Made by a program: the position numbers and the translations under genes
In this document: positions 19,015 to 27,693 of the stretch, piece by piece
Position numbering within the stretch: the stretch's first letter is position 1
Layout: each line of letters opens with the position of its first letter
The notes under the pieces: generated by a model
Database searches by the model: none
The model's input: only the letters and a program-made list of their open reading frames with translations
What the model was told of the DNA's origin: nothing
NCBI GenBank assembly: GCA_965247635.1
Contig: CBDFHJ010000010.1
Coordinates: 310,001-374,000 of the forward strand
From: CBDFHJ01 sp965247635
GTDB taxonomy: Bacteria > Chloroflexota > Dehalococcoidia > Lucifugimonadales > Australimonadaceae
Reading direction: 5' to 3'
Length of the DNA stretch: 64,000 bases

Positions 19015-19422
19015 GTGTCCCAATTAGAAGTAAGCAAAGCAGAGGCCGCCGAGGAACGAAGCGAGCAGACCAGGTCTTTCGTCCGCACAGTGAAGGCGGC
19101 TGCCCGACGTAAGTACACCCCCGAAGAGAAGATCCGAATTGTTCTGGAGGGCTTCCGCCGCGAGGTCACAGTCAACGACCTGTGCCGGCGGGAGGGGATC
19201 AAGCCCCACTCCTACTACTCGTGGACCAAAGAGTTCATGGAGGCGGGCAAGGAGAGGTTGACCCGTGACTCGGTTCGGGACGCCACTCAGCATGAGGTAG
19301 GGCAACTCAAGCGAGAGAACGGGGAACTCAAGGAGCTAGTGGCCGATCTGTCGCTGGAGGCGTACCGTCTCAAAAAAACGGTCATCCCCATGCCCCAGGA
19401 CGCCACCGGTACCAGCGGATGA
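19015..19422 (+). CDS. IS3-type transposase OrfA, copy 2
   Basis: The 135-residue product is identical to that of copy 1: helix-turn-helix plus coiled coil. The seven-A run at 19372-19378 lies in the region where the -1 frame is open into orfB ('AAA AAC GGT CAT...' without a stop up to the orfB ATG). A fused OrfAB transposase by -1 frameshift is therefore plausible. Confidence 0.9.
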   Translation: MSQLEVSKAEAAEERSEQTRSFVRTVKAAARRKYTPEEKIRIVLEGFRREVTVNDLCRREGIKPHSYYSWTKEFMEAGKERLTRDSVRDATQHEVGQLKRENGELKELVADLSLEAYRLKKTVIPMPQDATGTSG

Positions 19423-20405
19423 GCGCCCCGGAGAAGGCAGAGGTAGTTACCAAAGTATCCTCGTCTCCCCTCCCCAAGCGAAAGGTCCTCAGAGAGCTGG
19501 GCATCCCTAAGAGCACCTACTACCGGTGGCTCAGACGCCAAGACCAACAAGGACTTGAGGACCGACCAGGAGGCGATCAGCCACCATGGAACCGTCTTAC
19601 TATTCAGGAAGAACGCTCAGTCCTGTTATCAGCCAGGGAGATGCCAGAGCTGAGCTGCCGTCAGCTGGCCGCGGGGATCACCGACAACCAGGGCTTCTCA
19701 GTCTCAGAGTCCAGCGTCTACCGTATCCTGGGCAGGGAGGGCCTAGTGAAGAGGCCTGAGATGCGGTTGGCCGCGGGGAAGGAGTACCACCTCAAGACCA
19801 CAGGACCTCACCAGATGTGGGCCACCGATGCCTCATACTTCAGGGTGGTTGGGTGGGGCTACTACTACCTGGTCACCGTTATGGACGACTACTCCCGCTT
19901 CATCCTGGCTCACAGGCTTCAGCAAGATATGACGGCCGACTCCTTCATCGAGGTGGTCCAGGGTGCTGTGGACACGACCAGCATGGACCAAGTTCCAGTC
20001 ACAGACCGCACCAGGCTGCTGAGTGACAACGGTCCAGGCTATGTCTCAAGAGCATTCAGGGACTACCTGGGGATGGTTGGCATCAAGCACATCCTAGCAA
20101 CTCCTTTCCACCCTCAGACCAACGGGAAGCTGGAGCGCTACCACCAGACCATCAAACGGGACGTCAACCAGGTGCCTTATGAGTTGCCCGCCGACCTTGA
20201 GGCTGCTATCGCGGCCTTCGTCAGCTACTACAACTACCGGCGCTATCACAAGGCTCTGGGCAACGTGACACCATCAGACGTGCTCAAGGGAAGACGGCAA
20301 GAGATCCTACAACGCAGGAAGGAGGTGAAGGCTCAAACCACCGAACGGCGACGACGCTACAACAGGGCCCTCAGGGAGCTCGCCAGACCTCCATCCAGCC
20401 CCTGA
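19419..20405 (+). CDS. IS3-type transposase OrfB, copy 2
   Basis: This is a 328-residue DDE integrase, the same as copy 1 except Gly for Asp in 'VVQGAVDTT'. The catalytic motifs 'WATDASYF', 'LLSDNGPGYVS' and 'NGKLERYHQTIK' are intact, so both copies may still be active. Confidence 0.93.
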   Translation: MSAPEKAEVVTKVSSSPLPKRKVLRELGIPKSTYYRWLRRQDQQGLEDRPGGDQPPWNRLTIQEERSVLLSAREMPELSCRQLAAGITDNQGFSVSESSVYRILGREGLVKRPEMRLAAGKEYHLKTTGPHQMWATDASYFRVVGWGYYYLVTVMDDYSRFILAHRLQQDMTADSFIEVVQGAVDTTSMDQVPVTDRTRLLSDNGPGYVSRAFRDYLGMVGIKHILATPFHPQTNGKLERYHQTIKRDVNQVPYELPADLEAAIAAFVSYYNYRRYHKALGNVTPSDVLKGRRQEILQRRKEVKAQTTERRRRYNRALRELARPPSSP

Positions 20406-20442
20406 TCTCTCGGCTCCCAATGTGTCCCACTTTTGCTGGTTG

Positions 20443-20706
20443 CTAACAAATGCCGAGCTCAGAGAGGAGAAGGGTCCAAATCGCTGTTTGCGGGAGAAGC
20501 TCAGCACCACCCAGTGCAAGTGTTGAGATAATAGCTCCGCCAGCCACAAGAGCGACGACGGCCGGAAGACGCCCGACCACAGCGCTGCTCTTCCAATAGC
20601 CCATGACACCACCCACCACCAGGGTTGCGGATAAGACCAACAGGGCTACTACCATGAGCAGCATGCCAATGTTAAAGGTGCCGCTAGTCTCTGTAATGGA
20701 TTCCAT
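20443..20706 (-). pseudogene. Small two-helix membrane protein truncated by IS copy 2
   Basis: The frame starts at 20706 ('MESITETSGTFN') and encodes two hydrophobic helices (about residues 14-36 and 46-68). It runs into the IS end and stops within it, two codons after 'LLLSELGI'. The last residue and the stop are IS sequence, so the C-terminus of the original protein is missing. What it was is not recognisable. The part beyond the IS does not join in an obvious frame. Confidence 0.5.
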
Positions 20707-21102
20707 CGTCGTGCTCCGCGTTCCGGGTTGGGGACGCGACCTCTTAAAAGCTAAGACGAGACTCCGTGGAGTTTTGTTCCGCGGGCCACATTATCTCCAC
20801 GCTGGGGTTCTCTGTAATCCTCCATTGTGACGACTGTAAAGTAACCTTAGCTCGTTTGGCTGCACGACTCCCGTCGCACTGCCGGCAGGTGAGGCCGAGC
20901 AAGCGGAGTCATGGCCTCGTCTGAGCAACACCTAGCGCCGCATTCCCCTCCGAAGTATTCTTGTCTCCCTAGGCCTCCGGCTCGCTGATCGCTTCGTTCG
21001 AAAACAAGCAGTGTGGTGAATATCAGAAGGGACCTGCAAGTTCGAAACCCGCCCGGGGAGCCAAGCGTCACTACTCATAAGTCGCGCGTACCTGAGGCCG
21101 TA
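20707..21102. other. Intergenic stretch, nothing recognised
   Basis: This lies between a minus-strand membrane protein and the plus-strand lipoprotein gene, so it probably holds divergent promoters. No RNA gene, terminator or coding frame could be supported. Confidence 0.4.
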
Positions 21103-21528
21103 GTGAAGTTGCGCTACATCACGGCAGCATTGGCATCCGTTATTCTCCTCTCAGCTTGCACCGGCGAGCCCGATCCGACTGCTATCCCCACACCGACGGC
21201 GACGCCCACGGTTACACCAGACTCCACTGCAACCTCGACACCAACCCCCACGCAAACTCCAACGCCATCCGCGACACCCACATCCGCCCCTGCTCCGAGT
21301 CTCATCTTTGTTAACGGCCAGGTAGTGACCATGGAGCCAGGTCTAGCCCAGGCAGAAGCGCTGGCGGTCCTGGGAGAGGGGGTCCTGGCGGTAGGTAGCA
21401 ACGATGAAGTCCTGGCGCTGAGCGGACCGGGAACGGAGGTAATTGACCTCGACGGCAAAGCGCTGCTCCCGGGCTTTGTTGACACTCACAACCATCGTTT
21501 CAACGATTCCAACAAGAGGGGCCTCACC

Positions 21529-22896
21529 GAGGTATCTTCAAAAAGTGTGTAACCAGTCAGGCGGTGTACCCTCTCTCTGAACAACACGGGCTCGAGGCCC
21601 AAGAGAGGAGATAGACCGCCCATGAGGAAGGAAAGCACTGAGAGTAGGTCGGAGTCAAGGCCGGAGTGGGAGCAGTTGGAGGATTGGGTGCGAAGCCAGG
21701 TCCAGAGGCTGATCCAGGAGTTGCTGGAGGAGGAGGTGACGGCGTTTCTGGGAAGGGCGAAGTCGGCGCTCAGATCCGACTCGGACAACGATACCGGCTA
21801 TCGGAACGGATACGGCAGAGCCCGGAGGCTTACGCTGAGTTCGGGAACGATACAGCTGAGGCGGCCGCGAGTCCGCGATACCGAGGAGCAGTTCGAGAGC
21901 CGGCTGCTGCCGCTGTTCGTCAACAGGACCAGGAAGGTTGCTGAGTTGATCTCCGAGCTGTACCTGCACGGTCTATCCGAAGGCGACTTCGATCTGGCTT
22001 TGCGGGGGCTGCTGGGAGAGGACGCACCGGTATCGGCGAGCACGGTGGCCCGGTTGAAGTCCAAGTGGAACGATGAGCTTGCCCAATGGCGCAGCCGGCC
22101 CCTAGATGACCTGGAAGTGGTCTACATGTGGGTGGATGGAGTCTACGTCAAGGCTGGTCTTGAGAAGGAGAAGGCGGCAGTACTGGTGGTGGTGGCGGCC
22201 CTGAGCGACGGGAGCAAGGTGGTGGTGAGCGCTGTTCCCGGATACAGGGAGTCCACAGAGAACTGGTCCGATGTGCTCAGGGACATGAGGCGCCGCGGGC
22301 TGGAGTGCCCGAGGCTGGTGGTTGGGGACGGACACCTGGGCATCTGGGGAGCTCTGCGCAACGTCTATCCGCAGGCGGCAGAGCAACGCTGCTGGAACCA
22401 CAAGATCGTAAACGTGCTCGCCAAGCTTCCAAAGCGACAACAGGACCAGGCAAAGCTCATGCTGCGTACTATCCCCTACGCGCCGACTCGGACAGAGGCT
22501 GAGCGGCTCAGGACGGTGTTCACCAGGTGGTGCGGCGACCATTCCTACGAGGCGGCCTCAGAGGCCTTGGAGCGGGACTGGGACCGCATGGTCACCTTCT
22601 ATGACTTCCCAAAGGAGCACTGGGGGCACCTTCGCACGACGAACCCGGTAGAATCACCCTTCGCGGCCCTCAGGCTTCGGACCGATGCCGCCAAGCGCTG
22701 CAAGAGGGTCGATCGGGCGATAGTGGTGATCTGGAAAATGTTGATGGTCGCCGAACAGCGCTTCAGGCGTCTGAAGGCCCCTGAGTTGATCGAAGACGTC
22801 TATCTCGGTGCACAGTATGCGGATGAAATCGCCATTGAATCAACGGCTGAGAAGGTCGCCGCCTGATGTCGTTTACACACCTATTGACGTAACCTC
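21529..22896 (+). mobile_element. IS256-family (mutator-type) insertion sequence, copy A
   Basis: The element is 1368 bp, with ends 'gaggtatcttcaaaaagtg' and, from the other side, 'gaggttacgtcaataggtg' (about 24-bp imperfect inverted repeats ending in 'gtgtaa'). The 10 bases 'gggcctcacc' at 21519-21528 recur at 22897-22906 as the target duplication. Boundaries agree with copy B at 35512-36879, which has the same length. Confidence 0.92.
21622..22866 (+). CDS. IS256-family transposase, copy A
   Basis: This 414-residue mutator-type transposase has an N-terminal 'FLGRAKSALRSDSDNDTGYR' region, 'MWVDGVYVKAG' (first D), 'LVVGDGHLGIWGAL' (second D), 'RCWNHKIVNVLAKLP' and 'TTNPVESPFAALRLRT' (E). This is the usual DDE order with the CxxH region. 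It differs from copy B at about six residues, for example 'AKRCKRV' for 'AKRYKRV'. The frame is intact. Confidence 0.93.
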   Translation: MRKESTESRSESRPEWEQLEDWVRSQVQRLIQELLEEEVTAFLGRAKSALRSDSDNDTGYRNGYGRARRLTLSSGTIQLRRPRVRDTEEQFESRLLPLFVNRTRKVAELISELYLHGLSEGDFDLALRGLLGEDAPVSASTVARLKSKWNDELAQWRSRPLDDLEVVYMWVDGVYVKAGLEKEKAAVLVVVAALSDGSKVVVSAVPGYRESTENWSDVLRDMRRRGLECPRLVVGDGHLGIWGALRNVYPQAAEQRCWNHKIVNVLAKLPKRQQDQAKLMLRTIPYAPTRTEAERLRTVFTRWCGDHSYEAASEALERDWDRMVTFYDFPKEHWGHLRTTNPVESPFAALRLRTDAAKRCKRVDRAIVVIWKMLMVAEQRFRRLKAPELIEDVYLGAQYADEIAIESTAEKVAA

Positions 22897-24021
22897 GGGC
22901 CTCACCCCTGAAGAGTCACAGGAGCTTGCCCTCAAAGGCGGCACTACGACGATGGCGAGTATGTTTGTAAGAGAAGAGTTCCTGGACCAGATGGTGCGGT
23001 TTGAACAGAAGGGAAAATTGAAGGTCCGGACCAGCCTGTACCTGCTCTACACCGATAATTGCGGTCGAAGAGTGGGCGACTGGTACTTGGATTACCCCCC
23101 CCGTCCGAGACCCAGAGTTGATGCTGCGGATTCCAGGGGTGAAGCTGTTCTCCGATGGTGGATCGTGCATGAGGGGAGCTTATAGCTTTGAGCTACCGGA
23201 AGGTCTAGCGAAAGAGGACCCCAGGGGAGACCTGTTCCTATCGCAGGAAGAGGTCGCGCAGATCGTATCCGAGGTACAGGCCGCGGGGTATCAGGCCGCG
23301 ATATACGCCATAGGAGACCGCGCCATCGAAACGGTCCTGAACGGTCTAGAGGCTGCGCTAGCCGGCGGGGCCAATACGTTGCGCCACAGGATCGACCACA
23401 ACTGGATGGTCCGCCCGGAGTTCCTACCGCGTTACGGAGAGCTGGGCATCGTGCCATCGATTTGGGCGGGCGCGGCGAGTGCTGGATGTTAGACGCCGGT
23501 GAGGTCGGTGCATCAGGAGAGGTCGACAGTCCATTTGGGGCCATTACCAATTCTTGGACCAATCCGGTCCGCTCGCTGATCGACACCAACCCAGGACTGC
23601 ACGTCGTCTGGCAGAGTGACTGGCCGTGGGTGGGGGAGGGTCCGATAGCTGATCTGTACCGCTTTGTCACTCGCAATGAGACTCGGGACGACGGAGCGAC
23701 CGTCTGCGAGGCGCCGGACTGGCTGGCCGAGGAGGCCATCACGGTCGAAGAGGCCCTCCGGCTCATGACCATCGAGGCGGCTTACGCGCTCTTCATGGAG
23801 GAGAAGGTCGGGAGCTTGAAGCCCGGCAAGTTCGCGGACCTAATCGTTCTCTCTGCCAATCCAATCACGATCGACCCAGACTCCCTCAAAGACCTGGAAG
23901 TGTTGATGACGATGGTCGGTGGGCAGGTGGAGCATTGTGCATCGGGATACGAGCAGTTGTGTCCCTAACCTCTTTGGCCCTGCGTCGCATCCAGCGGAAG
24001 GCCAGATATACCACTGACGCT

Positions 24022-24066
24022 GAGCCCGTCGTGTATTCCGACACCGCCCGCATTTACTGCAGATAG
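24022..24066 (+). pseudogene. C-terminal tail relic of a paralogue of the 13877-15507 lipoprotein
   Basis: The bases encode 'EPVVYSDTARIYCR' and a stop followed by 'ccaagc', matching the end of the lipoprotein ('DEVYGFSDAASIYRR', stop, 'ccaagc'). Only about 45 bp are left and no upstream domain is present. Confidence 0.4.
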
Positions 24067-24176
24067 CCAAGCCTGAAACGTAAGGTCCCAACCCACTAGA
24101 TTCACCGGCGGTCCCTCAACCAGGGGGTTCTCGTTGAAAAGCTGGACGATCTGCCAAGATTTCCAATAAACCGTAG

Positions 24177-24791
24177 CTATTCGATGGAGAGGAGGAGCGC
24201 CCACCGGCGGCCACGCACCGCGGCCAGCAGTCTGGGCCCGGTCCGCTGGAGGTGAGCCGCCAAAGGGACCAGCGTGAGGGTCATGCAGAGGAGGACCTGC
24301 TCCAGCGGTTGGCCCGTGAGCACCGTGAGCGTATTGAGCACCCAAAAGCCCGCGACGACAGCGGGCACGACGTTGCGCGTCTGCCAGAGCACCAGCACCA
24401 CCAGAGCAGCGGATGCCAGGGTAAGGAGCGGGAGAACCGCCAGGGAGATTCCAAAGACCGGCGCCGCGCCTCTACCGCCCTGCAAGCCCAGGAGCAGCGA
24501 CCAATTATGCCCCACCACCAAGGCCACGACTACGGCGTAGATCAGCCACTCCGGCGCCCCTAACACCATGGGGACGAGGACCGCCAGGACGCCTTTGCCA
24601 ACGTCGGCGGCCAGTATGATGAGACCCGGCACGAGGCCGACGGAGCGAATGGCGTTGGCCGCTCCAACGTTTCCAGAGCCAACGGCCCTGATGTCCACGC
24701 CACGCATCCAGCGGGAGACCAGGTATGCCACCGGCACTGAACCCGCGGTGTACGCTAGCGCCGCCGCTGCAACGCCCCACAGCCAGTCCAT
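24177..24791 (-). CDS. plsY: Glycerol-3-phosphate acyltransferase PlsY
   Basis: This 204-residue integral membrane enzyme transfers acyl from acyl-phosphate to glycerol-3-phosphate, the first step of phospholipid synthesis. The family motifs are 'GSVPVAYLVSRWMRGVDIR' with 'GSGNVGAANAIR' near the N-terminus and 'GHNWSLLLGLQGGRGAAP' in the middle. Five to seven helices and a basic C-terminus fit the family. Length is normal. It lies downstream of the meta-cleavage operon on the same strand but 130 bases away, so it probably has its own promoter. Confidence 0.93.
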   Translation of the reverse strand: MDWLWGVAAAALAYTAGSVPVAYLVSRWMRGVDIRAVGSGNVGAANAIRSVGLVPGLIILAADVGKGVLAVLVPMVLGAPEWLIYAVVVALVVGHNWSLLLGLQGGRGAAPVFGISLAVLPLLTLASAALVVLVLWQTRNVVPAVVAGFWVLNTLTVLTGQPLEQVLLCMTLTLVPLAAHLQRTGPRLLAAVRGRRWALLLSIE

Positions 24792-24856
24792 GCCCTCTCC
24801 CTAGCCGCATTCAGCCTTCGCTGCTCGCGGAGCCGCCAGCCGTCGTATAAGCAGCA

Positions 24857-24884
24857 GAAGGGCCACCTTGCTAGGTAGCCCTTC
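24857..24884. terminator. Hairpin between the aldolase operon and plsY
   Basis: 'gaagggc' pairs with 'gcccttc' and the inner 'acct' with 'aggt', leaving a 4-base loop. It lies just past the last gene of the minus-strand operon, as a terminator would, but no T run follows on that strand, so rho-independent function is uncertain. Confidence 0.4.
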
Positions 24885-24918
24885 ACCCAACATTCCGGAC
24901 CATACTTAAGCGCAGCCG

Positions 24919-25950
24919 TTAGGTGGGCAGGCCGCGCTCCTTGGCCATATCGGCGGCCAGGTCGATGATGGTGTCCTCCTGGCCCCCGACGGTCCCCCGG
25001 CGGCCGAGCTCCATCAGGATGTCCCGCGGCTCGACGTTGAACTTGGCAGCGGCCCGGTAGGTGTGGAGCAGGAAGCTGGAGTAGACTCCCGCGTAGCCCA
25101 GCACCAGGCCGGCGCGGTCGATGACCTGAGGGCGTGGCATGATGGGCTTCACCACGTCTTCCGCCGCGTCCTGGATCTTGAAAACGTCTATCCCTGTCTC
25201 GTATCCCTCCAGCTCCAGCACCGAGACGAGCACCTCCGTGGGGGTATTACCCGCGCCGGCGCCCAAGCCCACCGTGCAGCCGTCCACGTAGTCGGCGCCC
25301 TCTTCAATGGCAGCCAAGGAGTTGCCGATGGACAAGCCAAGGTTGTTGTGGCAGTGGGCACCTACCTTCACCTCATCAGACAAGGCGCCCCGGAGCGCGT
25401 TGACCCGCTGGCGGACACCATCGAGCCGCAACGCGCCGGCGGAGTCCACGATGTAGACACACTGGGCGCCGTAGCTCTCCATGAGCTTGGCCTGCTCGGC
25501 CAGGTGCTCCGGCGAGATCATGTGGGCCATCATCAGAAAACCGATGGTCTCCATCCCCATATCCCGGGCCAGGCTAATATGCTGCTGGGCGATGTCAGCC
25601 TCGGTGCAGTGCGTGGCGATCCGGGCCACCCGGGCACCCAAGTCGTACGCCTCCTTCAGGTTTTCCTGCGTGCCGATACCCGGCAGCAGCAGCACGGCGA
25701 TCTCCGCATTCTTCACTACCTTAGCCGCCGCGCTGAGCCAGTGCTCCTCCGGCTCCTTGGAAAAGCCGTAGTTGAAAGAGCTGCCGCCCAGGCCATCGCC
25801 GTGGGAGATCTCCAGCGTGGTAAGCCCAGCGCCGTCCAGGGCCGCGGCTATCTGTGCGACCTGCTCCGAGGTGAACTGGTGTGCCATGGCGTGACTACCG
25901 TCACGCATGGTGGAGTCGATAACCCGAATGTAGCGCTTCTTGGTTGCCAC
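24919..25950 (-). CDS. 4-hydroxy-2-oxovalerate aldolase (MhpE/BphI/DmpG type)
   Basis: This 343-residue class II pyruvate aldolase of the HMG-CoA-lyase superfamily cleaves 4-hydroxy-2-oxovalerate to pyruvate and acetaldehyde. It shows 'IDSTMRDGSHAMAHQF' (metal Asp and catalytic Arg/Asp), the aldolase 'GDGLGGSSFNYGF' loop, 'YIVDSAGAL' and 'GAHCHNNLGLSIGNS' (metal-binding His pair). The family channels acetaldehyde directly to the acylating dehydrogenase encoded by the adjacent gene. The two reading frames overlap by one base, which fits a stable complex. Confidence 0.94.
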   Translation of the reverse strand: MATKKRYIRVIDSTMRDGSHAMAHQFTSEQVAQIAAALDGAGLTTLEISHGDGLGGSSFNYGFSKEPEEHWLSAAAKVVKNAEIAVLLLPGIGTQENLKEAYDLGARVARIATHCTEADIAQQHISLARDMGMETIGFLMMAHMISPEHLAEQAKLMESYGAQCVYIVDSAGALRLDGVRQRVNALRGALSDEVKVGAHCHNNLGLSIGNSLAAIEEGADYVDGCTVGLGAGAGNTPTEVLVSVLELEGYETGIDVFKIQDAAEDVVKPIMPRPQVIDRAGLVLGYAGVYSSFLLHTYRAAAKFNVEPRDILMELGRRGTVGGQEDTIIDLAADMAKERGLPT

Positions 25951-26858
25951 TACGATGCCCTCGTGGCAAGGTCCGTGGTGGTAGGCAAACCGAGCAAGTG
26001 CCTGGCAAACTGGTCCCCCACCTCCACCGCCGCCGCGGTCATGATATCCAGGTTCCCCGAGTACGCGGGCAGGAACATGCCCGCGCCCTCCACCTCCACG
26101 GTCACCACCACCCGGTCCTCGTAAAACACCGGGTCGATTCGCAGCCGATAGCCCGGCACGTAGGTCTGGATCCGCTCAACCGTCTCGTGGATGGAGGCAA
26201 GGATGGACTCCTGGTCCATCTCCTCTACCTGGCAGTAGATGGTGTCCCGCATCATGATGGGCGGTTCGGCCGGATTGAGAATGATGATGGCCTTACCCTG
26301 CTCCGCGCCGCCGACGCTCACGATTCCCCGGGCCGTGGTCTGGGTGAACTCGTCGATGTTTTGCCGCGTGCCCGGGCCGGCGCTCTTGCTGGCAATGGTG
26401 GACACGATCTCGGCGTAGGGGACCCGCGTGACCTTGCTGACGGCCGCTACCACTGGAATGGTTGCCTGGCCTCCACAGGTGACCAGGTTGACGTTCGGCT
26501 CTTGCAGCACGTCAGGGAGGTTTACGTAGGGGACCACGTACGGGCCTATGGCCGCGGGGGTGAGGTCGATGGCGATCTTGTCCAGCCCCTTCAGAATGGG
26601 TGCGTTGTGCATGTGGGCTTTGGCGCTGGTGGCCTCAAATACGATCTTGGCCATCTCGTGCTGCTTGACGAACCCGTCGATCCCCTCGTGGGTAGTCTCA
26701 TAGCCCATCTGATGGGCCAGCGCCAGCCCCTCCGACTTGGGGTCGATTCCTATCATCATCGTCAGCTCGAGGGTTGAGTGGTCCTCCAGCTTCATCATCA
26801 GGTCGGTGCCAATGTTGCCCGACCCAATGATGGCGCACTTGATCCGTTGCTGCTCCAC
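25950..26858 (-). CDS. Acetaldehyde dehydrogenase, acylating (MhpF/BphJ/DmpF type)
   Basis: This 302-residue NAD-dependent enzyme converts acetaldehyde and CoA to acetyl-CoA. The N-terminal Rossmann motif 'IIGSGNIGTDLMMKL' and the catalytic cysteine in 'NLVTCGGQATIPV' are clear, and 'IDPVFYEDRVVVTVEVEGAG' belongs to the dimer/aldolase interface region. It is translationally coupled to the aldolase and lies 15 bases after the hydratase gene. Confidence 0.94.
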   Translation of the reverse strand: MEQQRIKCAIIGSGNIGTDLMMKLEDHSTLELTMMIGIDPKSEGLALAHQMGYETTHEGIDGFVKQHEMAKIVFEATSAKAHMHNAPILKGLDKIAIDLTPAAIGPYVVPYVNLPDVLQEPNVNLVTCGGQATIPVVAAVSKVTRVPYAEIVSTIASKSAGPGTRQNIDEFTQTTARGIVSVGGAEQGKAIIILNPAEPPIMMRDTIYCQVEEMDQESILASIHETVERIQTYVPGYRLRIDPVFYEDRVVVTVEVEGAGMFLPAYSGNLDIMTAAAVEVGDQFARHLLGLPTTTDLATRAS

Positions 26859-26873
26859 GACTGCCCTCCCTGT

Positions 26874-27662
26874 CTAGGTGAACCGGACGGATACGGAGCC
26901 AAGGCTCGAGAAGGTGGCCTTTATCGTGTCGCCTGCTTGCACCGGCGTCATGGCCGTCAGCGCTCCCGGCATAATAAGGTCGCCGGCGTTCAGGGTGACC
27001 CCCAGGCTGTGCATGGTGTTCGCCAGCCACGCCACGGCGTTGGCGGGGTGTCCCAGCACCGCCTCACCGGTAGCGCGCCCGATCTCCTCTCCATTCTTCT
27101 CAAAGACCATCTCTACGTTGGCCAGGTCAAGCCCCTGCACGGGAATGTGGTCTGTGCCGACCACTACCCTGGCCGACGAGGCGTTATCGGCGATGGTATC
27201 CGGCAGCTTGATCTTCCAGTCCTTGATACGGCTGTCGATGACCTCCAGCGCCGGAACGATGTAGTCCGTGGCCGCCAGCACCTGTTCGGACGTCACGTCT
27301 GGGCCCGGGAGGTCGGCCTTGAGTACAAAGGCAATCTCCCCTTCAATCCGTGGCTGCAGAAGCTGGCCCGTGGCATAGTCGGCGCCATTTTCGATGAGCA
27401 CGCCATCCAGCAGCATTCCGTAGTCCGGCTCGCTCACGCCAAGGGCCTGCTGCATGGCCTTGCTGGTCAGGCCGACCTTCTTTCCGATGATCTTTCGGCC
27501 TTCGCCAAGCCGGTGGTCTAGCACGGTCCGCTGTACCTCGTAGGCGTCGGCGATGCTGAAGTCGGGATAGCGGTCGGTGATGGGCGGGACAGGAGCGTGG
27601 TTCGCTTCCGCGTCTATAAGCTCATGCGCTATTTGGTGCACTGTTTCGCTGTCGACAGTCAT
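26874..27662 (-). CDS. 2-hydroxypenta-2,4-dienoate hydratase (MhpD/DmpE type, FAH superfamily)
   Basis: This 262-residue hydratase adds water to 2-oxopent-4-enoate to give 4-hydroxy-2-oxovalerate, the aldolase substrate. The family signatures are 'GKKVGLTSKAMQQALGV', 'PDYGMLLDG', 'PRIEGEIAFVLKADLPG' (metal Glu residues), 'ALEVIDSRIKDWKI' and 'GHPANAVAWLANTM'. The closely related 2-oxohept-4-ene-1,7-dioate hydratase is an alternative. Context with the aldolase and dehydrogenase favours the C5 substrate. Confidence 0.9.
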   Translation of the reverse strand: MTVDSETVHQIAHELIDAEANHAPVPPITDRYPDFSIADAYEVQRTVLDHRLGEGRKIIGKKVGLTSKAMQQALGVSEPDYGMLLDGVLIENGADYATGQLLQPRIEGEIAFVLKADLPGPDVTSEQVLAATDYIVPALEVIDSRIKDWKIKLPDTIADNASSARVVVGTDHIPVQGLDLANVEMVFEKNGEEIGRATGEAVLGHPANAVAWLANTMHSLGVTLNAGDLIMPGALTAMTPVQAGDTIKATFSSLGSVSVRFT

Positions 27663-27693
27663 GGTGCTCTCCTCCCTGTTCGGACTTAGAACT

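Larger units (their letters stand above)
7939..20448. mobile_element. Putative composite element: inverted IS3-type copies flanking a 9.4-kb catabolic segment
   Basis: Two 1545-bp insertion sequences in opposite orientation bracket bases 9484-18903. Their transposase genes point outward. The interior carries a hydantoinase, an M20 amidohydrolase, an MFS transporter and two disrupted genes for exported proteins. The structure resembles a composite transposon, but no direct repeat was found outside the outer ends (left '...gtctcc', right 'aatgcc...'), nor by pairing inner and outer flanks. It may therefore be an old composite, or simply two independent insertions. Confidence 0.4.
18904..20448 (+). 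mobile_element. IS3-family-like insertion sequence, copy 2
   Basis: This 1545-bp copy is inverted relative to copy 1 and nearly identical to it. The left end begins 'tgtagaccgtcagcgataa', and the right end read inward is 'tgttagcaaccagcaaaag'. No target duplication was seen ('gtgcg' on the left, 'aatgc' on the right). The right end truncates a minus-strand membrane protein frame, and the left end provides the apparent start of the large exported protein gene. Confidence 0.9.
21103..23968 (+). pseudogene. Lipoprotein amidohydrolase (YtcJ-like, amidohydrolase 3) gene broken by IS256-type insertion and frameshifts
   Basis: The GTG at 21103 gives a lipoprotein signal ('VILLSACTGEP'), a Pro/Thr linker and then an amidohydrolase ('SLIFVNGQVVTMEPG', 'LLPGFVDTHNH'). 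The IS follows 'NKRGLT' and the protein resumes after it with 'GLTPEESQELALKGG' in a clean join. A further 1-base gain in the C run at 23095-23102 and a 1-base loss near 23487 shift the frame. Reading through them restores 'VKLFSDGGS', 'AIGDRAIE', 'RIDHNWMV', 'WQSDWPW' and 'KPGKFADLIVL', the normal order of the family. Three lesions make this a non-functional exported hydrolase. Confidence 0.88.

Noticed and set aside
18904..20443. Joining the truncated membrane protein at 20706 to the exported protein at 18903 across IS copy 2
   Set aside because: Without a target duplication the frame at the junction does not match, and the two parts show no common family, so one original gene cannot be claimed.
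7930..20460. Target-site duplications around the IS3-type copies or the whole composite
   Set aside because: All four flank pairings (own ends, outer ends, and swapped inner/outer ends for an inversion) were compared and none gave a 3-5 bp match.
25063..26124. Long plus-strand frame (353 codons) across the aldolase and dehydrogenase
   Set aside because: Shadow frame of two well-identified minus-strand genes; it shows no motif.
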